Source: Holophagales bacterium (lineage in GTDB: Bacteria; Acidobacteriota; Thermoanaerobaculia; Multivoradales; Multivoraceae). From it: DNA of 64,000 bases. How positions within the stretch are numbered: position 1 is the stretch's first letter; every line of letters starts with the position of its first letter. Position numbers and translations under genes: made by a program. Shown here piece after piece: positions 1 through 7,188 of the stretch. The stretch covers positions 62,001 to 126,000 of the forward strand of contig VXZQ01000003.1 in the NCBI GenBank assembly GCA_009845425.1, read 5' to 3'. The notes under the pieces are model-generated. The model made no database searches. It was not told the origin of the DNA and worked only from the letters and a program-made list of their open reading frames with translations.

Positions 1-1255
1 GTTCGGCAACGGCCGCGAGCGTGGCAGGGGCGTCGCGCAGCGTGTCGCGCAGGGCCGCCGCCTCACGCGGAGTGATCCGCCCCAGGACGAGCCGCGACGT
101 CAGGCGCTCCAGGTCGGCCATGCCCCTGAACCGCGAGCGGAGCGACTCTCGGAGCGGGATGTTCCGAAGCAGCACGTCGACCGCGTCGTGACGCTCCCGC
201 AGGGCGCCGGCGTCGCGCAGCGGCCGGCTCAGCCAGCGCCGCAACGCCCGGGCTCCGGGCCCCGTGCGCGTGAGGTCGAGGACGTCGACAAGGGTCCGTC
301 CGCCCTGGTGCTGGAGGTGACGAAAGACCTCAAGATTGCGCAGCGTCGTGTCGTCCACCACCACACAACGGTCGTCGTGCTGAACTTCGAGACCCGTCAC
401 GTGATCGATCTCCGACCTGGCTGCGTGGCGCGCGTACTCCAGCACGAGGGCCGCGGCGGCGACCGCGGCCTCGCCCTCCACCAGGCCGAATCCGCGCAGA
501 TTCTCGACCTGAAACTGCCGGCGCAAGGCCCGCTCCGCGGAGGCCGAACGCGGCGCCTCCGAGCCGTCGACCTCTGTGTGCGGGACTCCGGCCCGATCGA
601 TCCAGGCCGGAAGCTGTCCGCCCGGATCGGCGCCTCCCCTCTCGAAGTCCCCGCCGCACGTGAGAACCTCGCGTGGCGCGAGCCGTTCGAGATCGTCCAC
701 CGCGAGCGCCGCGTCCGGCCAGCGGCGCACGAAGAACTCTCCGGTAGAAACGTCGAGGAACGCGCCGGCGCCTGCCCCGCCGTTGAAGCGAATCCCGGCA
801 AGGTAGTTCGGCCGGTTCTGATCGAGCATCTCCAGATCGCTGATCGTTCCCGGCGTCACGATCCGTGTCACTTCCCGGCGCACGAGTCCCCGGGCCTGCG
901 CCGGATCCTCGACCTGATCGCAGACCGCGACCTTGTAGCCCGCGTCGAGCAGCCTGGCGATGTAGGACTCGACCGAATGGTGCGGCACCCCGCACATCGG
1001 CGCCTCGCTAGCGGTTCCCTTCTGGCGCGCGGTGAGGGCGACGTCGAGTACCGGCGCGGCGGTCGTGGCGTCCTCGAAGAACAGCTCGAAGAAGTCGCCC
1101 ATCCGGTACAGCAGGATCGCGTCCGGATACTCCGCCTTGACCGTCAGGTAGTGGCGGAGCATCGGCGTAAGCGCCGCGATGTCCCGGGCCGGGCCGGCCG
1201 ATCGACCGGCGCGTGTCCGTGAATCCCCCGCGTTCTTTGCAGCGCTCCCGTCCAC
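1..1255 (-). CDS. mutS: DNA mismatch repair protein MutS, N-terminal part (cut by window edge)
   Basis: Reading the minus strand from a GTG at 1255 gives 418 residues of MutS before the window ends. The mismatch-recognition motif is visible: Arg-Met-Gly-Asp-Phe-Phe-Glu at residues 51-57, with the Phe-x-Glu pair (F55, E57) that stacks against the mispaired base in the family. The connector and the beginning of the core domain follow; the ATPase half lies outside the window. No ATG is in frame upstream of the conserved N-terminus, so GTG 1255 is the best start. It lies 11 nt from a TATACT box, which would fit a leaderless mRNA. MutS works with MutL (17925-19763, same window but a different operon). 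Family identity is certain; the start is moderately sure. Confidence 0.93.
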   Translation of the reverse strand, partial: MDGSAAKNAGDSRTRAGRSAGPARDIAALTPMLRHYLTVKAEYPDAILLYRMGDFFELFFEDATTAAPVLDVALTARQKGTASEAPMCGVPHHSVESYIARLLDAGYKVAVCDQVEDPAQARGLVRREVTRIVTPGTISDLEMLDQNRPNYLAGIRFNGGAGAGAFLDVSTGEFFVRRWPDAALAVDDLERLAPREVLTCGGDFERGGADPGGQLPAWIDRAGVPHTEVDGSEAPRSASAERALRRQFQVENLRGFGLVEGEAAVAAAALVLEYARHAARSEIDHVTGLEVQHDDRCVVVDDTTLRNLEVFRHLQHQGGRTLVDVLDLTRTGPGARALRRWLSRPLRDAGALRERHDAVDVLLRNIPLRESLRSRFRGMADLERLTSRLVLGRITPREAAALRDTLRDAPATLAAVAE

Positions 1256-1266
1256 GGACGGTCGCC

Positions 1267-1274
1267 AGTATAGT
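1267..1274. promoter_or_regulatory. Overlapping divergent -10 boxes for mutS and tsaB
   Basis: The sequence AGTATAGT reads as TATAGT on the plus strand (1269-1274), 8 nt before the tsaB ATG, and as TATACT on the minus strand, 11 nt before the mutS GTG. Only 27 nt separate the two start codons and neither has a Shine-Dalgarno sequence. A shared core serving two leaderless or nearly leaderless transcripts is inferred. No clear -35 is visible. Confidence 0.4.
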
Positions 1275-1282
1275 GAGCGGCC

Positions 1283-1996
1283 ATGCCTTCCGGGCCGCTG
1301 CTCGCCTTCGACACCGGCTCACCCGTCGTCAGCGTAGCGCTCGCTCTACCCGATCGGGTCGACACGCTCGCCACACCTCAGGGCCGTTCGTCGCGCGAAC
1401 TGATCGCGATGATCCACGAACTGCTGGCAGGCGCGGGTCTCGAAGCCCACGACCTGGAGGGAATCGGGGCGGCCAGGGGTCCGGGCAGCTTCACCGGCCT
1501 GCGGGTTGGCCTGGCCACCGCGATCGGCCTGCACCAGGCCTCCGGAGTGCGCGCGGGCGCGGTGTCCACCTTCGAGGTCCTGGCCTCGCATTACGCCGAG
1601 CGGACCGCCGTTCCGGCCCGTGTGGTCCTGGCGGTCGTCGACGCGCACCGGGACCGCTGGTTCACCCAGCGCGTGCGGCTGGGAACCGACGGTACGGCCC
1701 GGTCCGACGGGCCGTCTGTGATCACAAGCCGAGCCGACCTGGAGCGCAGCGCGATCCCTCTCGTCGGCCACGGAGTATCCGCTCTGGAGCTTCCGGCCGG
1801 CTCGGTCGAGGCGACGGAACTCGCCCCGAACCTGCTGCTCCGGATGCGGAACGGTGACTTCCCCTGGGGTTTCTCGTCGCTCGTCGAGCCTCTCTACCTG
1901 CGCCCGCCCGCGACGAGTGGGCCCAAGCTGGTACGCTCAAACCAGGCCACGCGGAAGGCCGGCGAACGACCACGAAGGGAGGCGCGCACCGAATGA
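1283..1996 (+). CDS. tsaB: tRNA threonylcarbamoyladenosine biosynthesis protein TsaB
   Basis: A 237-residue ASKHA-fold protein of the TsaB/YeaZ family, the non-catalytic partner of TsaD in making the t6A modification of ANN-decoding tRNAs. The N-terminal LLAFDTGS segment and the signature GPGSFTGLRVG near residue 70 are diagnostic. Length matches the family (about 220-240). It lacks the metal-binding histidines of TsaD, as expected for TsaB. The stop overlaps the next ATG (ATGA at 1993-1996), suggesting translational coupling. The basic C-terminal tail (about residues 215-237) is poorly conserved and may be disordered. Confidence 0.93.
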   Translation: MPSGPLLAFDTGSPVVSVALALPDRVDTLATPQGRSSRELIAMIHELLAGAGLEAHDLEGIGAARGPGSFTGLRVGLATAIGLHQASGVRAGAVSTFEVLASHYAERTAVPARVVLAVVDAHRDRWFTQRVRLGTDGTARSDGPSVITSRADLERSAIPLVGHGVSALELPAGSVEATELAPNLLLRMRNGDFPWGFSSLVEPLYLRPPATSGPKLVRSNQATRKAGERPRREARTE

Positions 1997-2220
1997 GCGA
2001 TGACGCAGTCAAGGAAGAACTTCTGGCGCAGGAGGGCGAGTTCAAGAAGCTCTACGAAGAGCATCAGGCCTGTGAGAGTCAACTCGAAGAACTGGTCGGC
2101 CGCCCCGTCCTGTCGCCGACGGATCAATCCGAGGCCAAGCGCATCAAGCTCCACAAGCTCGCTCTCAAGGACCGCATGGAGTCGATCATCCGGTCCCACG
2201 CCCTCAAGGCAGCCAGTTAG
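1993..2220 (+). CDS. YdcH/DUF465 family small helical protein
   Basis: A 75-residue, highly charged, helical protein with the DUF465 pattern: an acidic N-terminal helix (EFKKLYEEHQACESQLEEL), a short break, then KRIKLHKLALKDRMESII. The function of this family is not established. Members are usually encoded alone or beside housekeeping genes. Here it is translationally coupled to tsaB by an ATGA overlap and sits upstream of the phospholipid genes. I see no signal peptide or membrane segment. Confidence 0.8.
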   Translation: MSDDAVKEELLAQEGEFKKLYEEHQACESQLEELVGRPVLSPTDQSEAKRIKLHKLALKDRMESIIRSHALKAAS

Positions 2221-2247
2221 CGCCACTCTTCCGGGCGCGCCCTGCGG

Positions 2248-2946
2248 ATGAGATTCGCTCGGGAGGCCTGGCCGTTCGTGCTGCCGTTTCTGGCCGCGGC
2301 GGCCGTCTTCTGGCCCCTTGGCTGGCACGTCGCCGCGGGCGCGATGGCCGTCCTCGGCGTCCTGGTGCTCCTCTTCTTCCGCGACCCCACGCGAAACTAC
2401 GAGGGACCGCCCGATGTCGTCCTGTCTCCGGCCGAGGGAACGGTGATCGCCGTGGAGGTGATCACGGACAGCGCCCTCGGGGAGGAAGCCTGGAGGCGTA
2501 TCTCCATCTTCCTGTCGGTCTTCAACGTTCATACGCAGAAGATTCCGGTCGAGGGCGTGGTGATCGGCAGCATCGCGACACCGGGGAAGAAGCTCCCCGC
2601 TTATCGCAAGGAGGCGGGCGACGTGAACGAGAATCACCTCACCCTGCTGCGCCGGCCCCAAGGCGATCTCATCGCCGTGCGCCAGATCGCCGGTCTGGTG
2701 GCCCGACGCGTCGTTGCCCATGTCCAGGCCGGTCAGCGGGTGATCCAGGGCGAACCTCTCGGCCTGATCAAGTTCGGCTCCCGGGTCGACGTGTTCGTGC
2801 CGCTGTCCTACGATCCCCTGGTCGAGAAGGGCCAGCGCGTGATCTCCGGCGAGACGCCGCTCGCCATGCCGACGGACCCGTCCACACCGCCGCCGGAGGA
2901 CTTGCCGGTCCGGAGACCCGCGGTTCGAACCGGAAACTCTCCATGA
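2248..2946 (+). CDS. psd: Phosphatidylserine decarboxylase proenzyme (short family)
   Basis: This 232-residue enzyme decarboxylates phosphatidylserine to phosphatidylethanolamine at the inner membrane. It begins with two hydrophobic segments (about residues 7-45), followed by the decarboxylase domain with an [12 protein letters not shown] segment. The self-cleavage site that makes the pyruvoyl group is KFGSRVD, with cleavage expected between G177 and S178. The short length and the G-S (not LGST) site match the archaeal/Bacteroides-like class of Psd. pssA follows with an ATGA overlap, so substrate-making and substrate-using enzymes are co-translated. The Pro-rich C-terminus after residue about 210 is variable. 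Confidence 0.93.
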   Translation: MRFAREAWPFVLPFLAAAAVFWPLGWHVAAGAMAVLGVLVLLFFRDPTRNYEGPPDVVLSPAEGTVIAVEVITDSALGEEAWRRISIFLSVFNVHTQKIPVEGVVIGSIATPGKKLPAYRKEAGDVNENHLTLLRRPQGDLIAVRQIAGLVARRVVAHVQAGQRVIQGEPLGLIKFGSRVDVFVPLSYDPLVEKGQRVISGETPLAMPTDPSTPPPEDLPVRRPAVRTGNSP

Positions 2947-3713
2947 ACTGGAAACCTCGCAAGCCGAGACCGTTGCGGGCCGGGGCCTACGTGATCCCGA
3001 GCCTGTTCACCACCGCCAACATGCTGCTTGGCTTCTACGCCCTGCTGGCTGGTCTCGAAGGGCAGTTCCAGACGGCCGTGCTGATGCTGTTCGCCGCGGC
3101 CTGCCTCGACACGCTGGACGGCCGGATAGCCCGCCTGACCGGTACCGCGAGCCCATTCGGCAGGGAGTACGACTCGCTGGCCGACCTGGTGTCGTTCGGC
3201 CTCGCACCGGCGTTGCTCTGCTACCTCTGGGGCCTCCACGAACTCGGTCGCGTGGGTTTCGCGGCGCCGGCCGTCTACCTGCTCTGCAACGCCGCCCGTC
3301 TGGCCCGCTTCAACGTCAGCCGGCGCACGGCCGACCCGGCCTACTTCATCGGGCTGCCGGCGCCCGCCGCAGCGGGAGCGATCGGCTCGATTCTCTTCTT
3401 CGTCGACACCCGAGGCGACTCCTTCCTTCTCCAGATCGTCGTTCTGTCCGCTCTGGTGGTGGTCGGCCTGCTCGCCGTTTCCACGTTTCGCTACGTCAGC
3501 TTCAAGGAGATCGACTTCCGGCGCCGGCGGAGTTTCCGGGTAGTGCTGGTCATCGCTTCGATTGCCGTGCTGGCGCTGATCCACATCGGTCTCTTCTTCC
3601 TGGTCGGGGCGGCCAGCTACGCGCTCTCCGGGCCTACCGCGTGGGTCGTCCGCCGGCTCAGGCGACGCCGCCGGGCGATCCGCCTTCGCGCTGCTACGCT
3701 CCGCGGCCGATGA
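2943..3713 (+). CDS. pssA: CDP-diacylglycerol--serine O-phosphatidyltransferase
   Basis: A 256-residue polytopic membrane enzyme that joins CDP-diacylglycerol and serine to form phosphatidylserine. The CDP-alcohol phosphotransferase signature is complete: D59-G60-x2-A63-R64-x8-G73-x3-D77-x3-D81. Several hydrophobic helices follow, to about residue 225. The last 25 residues are Arg-rich and probably cytoplasmic. The gene overlaps psd by 4 nt upstream and trxB by ATGA downstream. The psd-pssA pair makes phosphatidylethanolamine, the usual main lipid of diderm bacteria. Confidence 0.94.
   Translation: MNWKPRKPRPLRAGAYVIPSLFTTANMLLGFYALLAGLEGQFQTAVLMLFAAACLDTLDGRIARLTGTASPFGREYDSLADLVSFGLAPALLCYLWGLHELGRVGFAAPAVYLLCNAARLARFNVSRRTADPAYFIGLPAPAAAGAIGSILFFVDTRGDSFLLQIVVLSALVVVGLLAVSTFRYVSFKEIDFRRRRSFRVVLVIASIAVLALIHIGLFFLVGAASYALSGPTAWVVRRLRRRRRAIRLRAATLRGR
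3695..3700 (+). promoter_or_regulatory. TANNNT box before trxB
   Basis: TACGCT lies 9 nt before the trxB ATG, inside the end of pssA. No Shine-Dalgarno sequence precedes trxB. This suggests a separate leaderless transcript in addition to read-through from pssA. Inferred from pattern only. Confidence 0.35.
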
Positions 3714-4663
3714 CGACCGCTCCGTCCGCTTCTTCAGACCACCGCCGGCTGACCATCCTCGGATCGGGACCCGCGGGACTCACCGCGGCCCTGTACGCCG
3801 CACGCGCCGATCTCGCGCCGTTGGTTCTCGAGGGCGCCCAGCCCGGCGGGCAACTGACCATCACGACCGATGTCGAGAACTACCCGGGTTTCCCGAAGGG
3901 GATCATGGGGCCCGAGCTGATCGATCAGATGCGGGCGCAGGCCCAGCGTTTCGGGGCCGATACCCGCTTCGAGACGGGCCTTGCCGTGGACCTGAGCGAA
4001 CGGCCGTTCCGGCTCGAAACGGACGGCGGCGAGTACCGGACGGACGCGCTGATCATCGCCACCGGCGCCTCGGCTCGCCAACTGGGGCTGGCGTCGGAAG
4101 CGGAGCTGATGGGGTACGGCGTTTCGGCCTGCGCCACCTGCGACGGCTTCTTCTTCCGGGACAAGGAGCTGGTGGTCGTGGGGGGCGGAGACACGGCGAT
4201 GGAGGAGGCAACGTTCCTAACCAAGTTCGCCAGCAAAGTGACGATCGTCCATCGCCGCGGCGAGCTGCGGGCCTCGGTCATCATGCGCGAGCGCGCGGCC
4301 GCCAACGAGAAGATCGCCTGGCGGTTCCACGCAACCGTCGAGGAGATCTACGGCACCCAGGAAGAGGGCGTTCACGGCGTGCGGCTTCGCGACCCCCGGT
4401 CCGGCGAGGAATCGGACTTCCCCTGCCAGGGCGTCTTCATGGCGATCGGCCACAACCCGAACACCGAACTGTTCCGCGGCAAGCTGACAATGGACGATGT
4501 CGGCTACCTGAAGGTCCGCCATCCGGGCACGGCAACGGACATCGAAGGCGTCTTCGCCTGCGGCGACGTGATGGACCCGATCTACCGGCAGGCGGTCACC
4601 GCCGCCGGCACCGGCTGCCAGGCGGCGATCGACGCCGAGCGCTGGCTTAGCGACGCCGAGTGA
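3710..4663 (+). CDS. trxB: Thioredoxin-disulfide reductase
   Basis: A 317-residue flavoprotein that transfers electrons from NADPH through FAD to thioredoxin in the cytoplasm. Near the N-terminus is the FAD-binding GSGPAGL; the redox-active pair is C141-A-T-C144; the NADPH-binding [10 protein letters not shown] follows; the C-terminal FAD motif ends in the FACGDV segment. Length is typical of the low-molecular-weight class. I chose ATG 3710 because it overlaps the pssA stop (ATGA) and sits 9 nt after a TACGCT box. A longer frame beginning at 3641 would add only non-conserved residues. No thioredoxin gene is adjacent. Confidence 0.95.
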   Translation: MTTAPSASSDHRRLTILGSGPAGLTAALYAARADLAPLVLEGAQPGGQLTITTDVENYPGFPKGIMGPELIDQMRAQAQRFGADTRFETGLAVDLSERPFRLETDGGEYRTDALIIATGASARQLGLASEAELMGYGVSACATCDGFFFRDKELVVVGGGDTAMEEATFLTKFASKVTIVHRRGELRASVIMRERAAANEKIAWRFHATVEEIYGTQEEGVHGVRLRDPRSGEESDFPCQGVFMAIGHNPNTELFRGKLTMDDVGYLKVRHPGTATDIEGVFACGDVMDPIYRQAVTAAGTGCQAAIDAERWLSDAE

Positions 4664-4668
4664 TCGCG

Positions 4669-4674
4669 TAGACT
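4669..4674 (+). promoter_or_regulatory. Probable -10 box for the TRAP binding-protein gene
   Basis: TAGACT lies 31 nt before the ATG, preceded at 16 nt by TTAGCG, a poor -35 match. Unlike many genes here, this one also has a strong ribosome site (AGGAGGG, about 6 nt before the ATG at 4706), so a leadered mRNA is expected. Confidence 0.35.
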
Positions 4675-4705
4675 GCCGGCCTCACGCGGCCACAGGAGGG
4701 AAGAC

Positions 4706-5827
4706 ATGAAGAAGCTGGGACGCAGGGATTTCCTCGGCAAGGCTGCCCTGGCCACGGCCGGCGCCGGTACGCTCGCCGCCTGCGGGGGGCCGGCGGCAGG
4801 TCCGGAAGCCGGCGGACCCGCGGTGGTGACGAGTCCGCGGCTGAACTGGCGGCTGGCGTCGAGCTTCCCCCGGGGCCTCGACACGATCTTCGGCGGCGCC
4901 GAGGTGCTCGCCGACCGGGTGGAGAACCTGTCCGAGGGCCGGTTCCGGATCCGCCCCTACCCCGCCGGGGAACTCGTGCCCGGACTGGGTGTCCTGGACG
5001 CGGTTCAACAGGGGACGGTCGAACTCGGGCACACGGCGAGCTACTACTACACCGGCAAGAATCCGGCCCTCGCCTTCGACACGGCGATGCCTTTCGGGCT
5101 CAACACCCGCCAGCAGAACGCCTGGCTCTACCACGGCGGCGGGCTCGATCTGATGCGCGAGGTCTTCGCGGACTTCAACATCGTGAACTTCCCCGCCGGC
5201 AACACCGGCGGCCAGATGGGGGGATGGTTCCGGCGCGAGGTCAACACCCTCGACGAGCTCCGCGGTCTGAAGATGCGTATCCCGGGGCTGGGCGCCGAGG
5301 TGCTGAGCCGTCTCGGGGTGACCGTCCAGACGATTCCCGGCGGAGAGATCTACCCGGCGCTGGAACGCGGCGTGGTCGATGCCGCCGAATGGGTAGGCCC
5401 CTACGACGACGAGAAGCTCGGCTTCCAGCGGGTGGCGAAGAACTACTACTACCCCGGCTGGTGGGAGCCGGGGCCGACGCTCTCCGTCTACGTGAACCAG
5501 GCCGCCTGGGACTCCCTGCCGCTCGACTACCAGGAGATCTTCCAGTCCGCCGCGGCCGAAGCCAACATCAACATGATCGCCCGCTACGACGCCGTCAACC
5601 CGGCGGCGCTCAAGCGTCTGGTCGACGGTGGCGTCACGCTGCGTCCGTTCTCCGACGAGATCATGACCGCGTCACGTGACGCCGCGTTCGAGCTGATGAA
5701 CGAGAACGCGGCCGTCGACGCCGGCTACCGGAAGATCTTCGAGTCCTGGGACGAGGTCCGCCTGTCTTCGTTCCGCTGGTTCAGCACCGCCGAGCAGGCG
5801 TACGCACGTTTCTCCTTCGGCGGCTAG
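4706..5827 (+). CDS. dctP: TRAP transporter substrate-binding protein, DctP/TakP type, Tat-exported
   Basis: A 373-residue periplasmic binding protein of a tripartite ATP-independent transporter. The N-terminus holds a twin-arginine signal (R6-R7-D-F-L), a hydrophobic stretch and LAAC-GG, so it may become a Tat-exported lipoprotein. The conserved family core, around FRREVNTLDELRGLKMR and GGEIYPALERGVVDAAEW, matches the 2-oxoacid/TakP-like branch. The probable cognate permeases, dctQ and dctM, are not adjacent but lie at 9757-11657 on the other strand, beyond two catabolic enzymes. Their genes suggest a methylated amine or sulfonium-type substrate, but the ligand cannot be read from the sequence. 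Convergent with the next gene at a 6-nt gap. Confidence 0.9.
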   Translation: MKKLGRRDFLGKAALATAGAGTLAACGGPAAGPEAGGPAVVTSPRLNWRLASSFPRGLDTIFGGAEVLADRVENLSEGRFRIRPYPAGELVPGLGVLDAVQQGTVELGHTASYYYTGKNPALAFDTAMPFGLNTRQQNAWLYHGGGLDLMREVFADFNIVNFPAGNTGGQMGGWFRREVNTLDELRGLKMRIPGLGAEVLSRLGVTVQTIPGGEIYPALERGVVDAAEWVGPYDDEKLGFQRVAKNYYYPGWWEPGPTLSVYVNQAAWDSLPLDYQEIFQSAAAEANINMIARYDAVNPAALKRLVDGGVTLRPFSDEIMTASRDAAFELMNENAAVDAGYRKIFESWDEVRLSSFRWFSTAEQAYARFSFGG

Positions 5828-5833
5828 GCGGCC

Positions 5834-7138
5834 CTAGTCGATCGCGTCGTCGCCGCGGGCGTGCGCCAGCTCCCGCGCACTCGGATGGGCGGACGGCCGG
5901 AATGGCACCGCGCACACGCGCGCCTCGTCCGGTCGGCCCGGTACGGTGGCGTACTCGTCGGGCAGGTGGACCTGCAACCGGGTCCCCACCTCCGACCGGT
6001 TGACCGGCACGTAGCCCAAGGCAATGTTGCAGCCCAGCTCCGGCGCATGCCAGGGCGAGGTCAGGTAGCCGATCGGCTCGCCGCCGCTCGCGTCCGACAC
6101 GAGCCAGAAGTCCGGCGCGTAGTCGTCGATCGGCAGTCCTCCCAGCGACATGCCGACCAGGACCATGGAGAACGGGGGTCGACCGGCAGCGACCTCGTCA
6201 CGGATCCACTCGAGTGCCGTCCGCCCGACGTAGTCACCCTTCTTCCTGCGCGGCACCTGGTAGGCCAGGTTGCACTGGAAGGGTGTCGTCTCATGGTCCA
6301 TGTCCTGTCCCCAGGACAGGATGCCGGCCTGAATGCGACGCTGATGGCCTGGCGCCGTCACCATCAGCTGGTGCCGCTCGCCCGCGCTCAGCACCGCGCC
6401 CCACAGCCTCTCGGCATGGAGCGTCGCATCCCGGAGGTAGATCTCGTAGCCCTTCTCGCCCGAGAAGCCCGTCTGGGAGATGACGACCGGGCAACCCCCG
6501 ATCCGTGCTTCGAGAAGACCGTAGTAGGGGATTCTCCGAATCCGCTCACCGACGAGGTCGACCATCAGCGCGAGAGACTTCGGCCCCTGAATCTGCAGCG
6601 GACAGACATCGATCTCGTCGATCTCCACATCCATCCGCATCCCGACGTTGACGCCCTGCAGCCAGAACAGGATGTCGGAATCCGCCAGCGAGAACCAGAA
6701 CTCGTCCTGGGACAGACGAAGCAGGACCGGGTCGTTCAGGATCCCGCCCTTCTCGTTGCAGAGAATGACGTACTTGCCGCGCATCGGCCGGAGGCGGGTT
6801 GCGTCCCGCGTGATCACGTAGTCGATGAACCGCTCCGCCTCCGGTCCCTTGACCCGGATCTGCCGTTCGACCGCAACGTTCCACATCGTGACGTGCTTCG
6901 TCAGGGCCTCGTGCTCCACCGCTGCGCCGCCATCCTCCGCCCGCACGTAGCCTCGCGGATGGTAGACGCGGTTGTAGATCGTGGCCCGCCAGCAGCCCGC
7001 CTGGTGCGAGAGATGCCAGTACGGCGACTTGCGCACGCGAGTGGAAATCAGCAGCTCCACGGGCGTCCAGCCGCTCTGGCGCAGGTTGATCGGGACGATG
7101 CGGTCCGACTGGTCGACGCTGCGCGGCTGACCGCTCAT
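5834..7138 (-). CDS. GcvT-family (aminomethyltransferase-like) protein, DmdA-like
   Basis: A 434-residue protein of the glycine-cleavage T-protein family, which moves one-carbon groups to tetrahydrofolate. The order and wording of segments (HVTMWNVAVERQI, then RDATRLRP, then NDPVLLRL, SLADSDILFW, IQGPKSLALM, SGEKGYEIY) resemble dimethylsulfoniopropionate demethylase DmdA more than GcvT itself. This is judged from remembered family sequence, not alignment. LigM/DesA-type O-demethylases are the other possibility. I chose ATG 7138 because an AGGAGG lies 5 nt upstream; an in-frame ATG at 7174 has no such site. It diverges from the flavoprotein at 7189 and lies within the TRAP island, consistent with demethylating an imported compound. 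Confidence 0.72.
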   Translation of the reverse strand: MSGQPRSVDQSDRIVPINLRQSGWTPVELLISTRVRKSPYWHLSHQAGCWRATIYNRVYHPRGYVRAEDGGAAVEHEALTKHVTMWNVAVERQIRVKGPEAERFIDYVITRDATRLRPMRGKYVILCNEKGGILNDPVLLRLSQDEFWFSLADSDILFWLQGVNVGMRMDVEIDEIDVCPLQIQGPKSLALMVDLVGERIRRIPYYGLLEARIGGCPVVISQTGFSGEKGYEIYLRDATLHAERLWGAVLSAGERHQLMVTAPGHQRRIQAGILSWGQDMDHETTPFQCNLAYQVPRRKKGDYVGRTALEWIRDEVAAGRPPFSMVLVGMSLGGLPIDDYAPDFWLVSDASGGEPIGYLTSPWHAPELGCNIALGYVPVNRSEVGTRLQVHLPDEYATVPGRPDEARVCAVPFRPSAHPSARELAHARGDDAID

Positions 7139-7168
7139 GGCTCCTCCTCTTGCGCCGAGCGTCTCGGC

Positions 7169-7174
7169 TACCAT
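7169..7174 (+). promoter_or_regulatory. TANNNT box before the flavoprotein gene
   Basis: TACCAT lies 14 nt before the ATG at 7189, in the short divergent region shared with the DmdA-like gene. The spacing is slightly longer than the window's leaderless pattern. Weak evidence. Confidence 0.28.
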
Positions 7175-7188
7175 GACCTGCGGGATCG

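Noticed and set aside
2915..2940. GGTTCGAACC-like string resembling a tRNA T-loop
   Set aside because: It is a short palindrome inside the end of psd; no matching acceptor stem, anticodon arm or CCA-side pairing is present.
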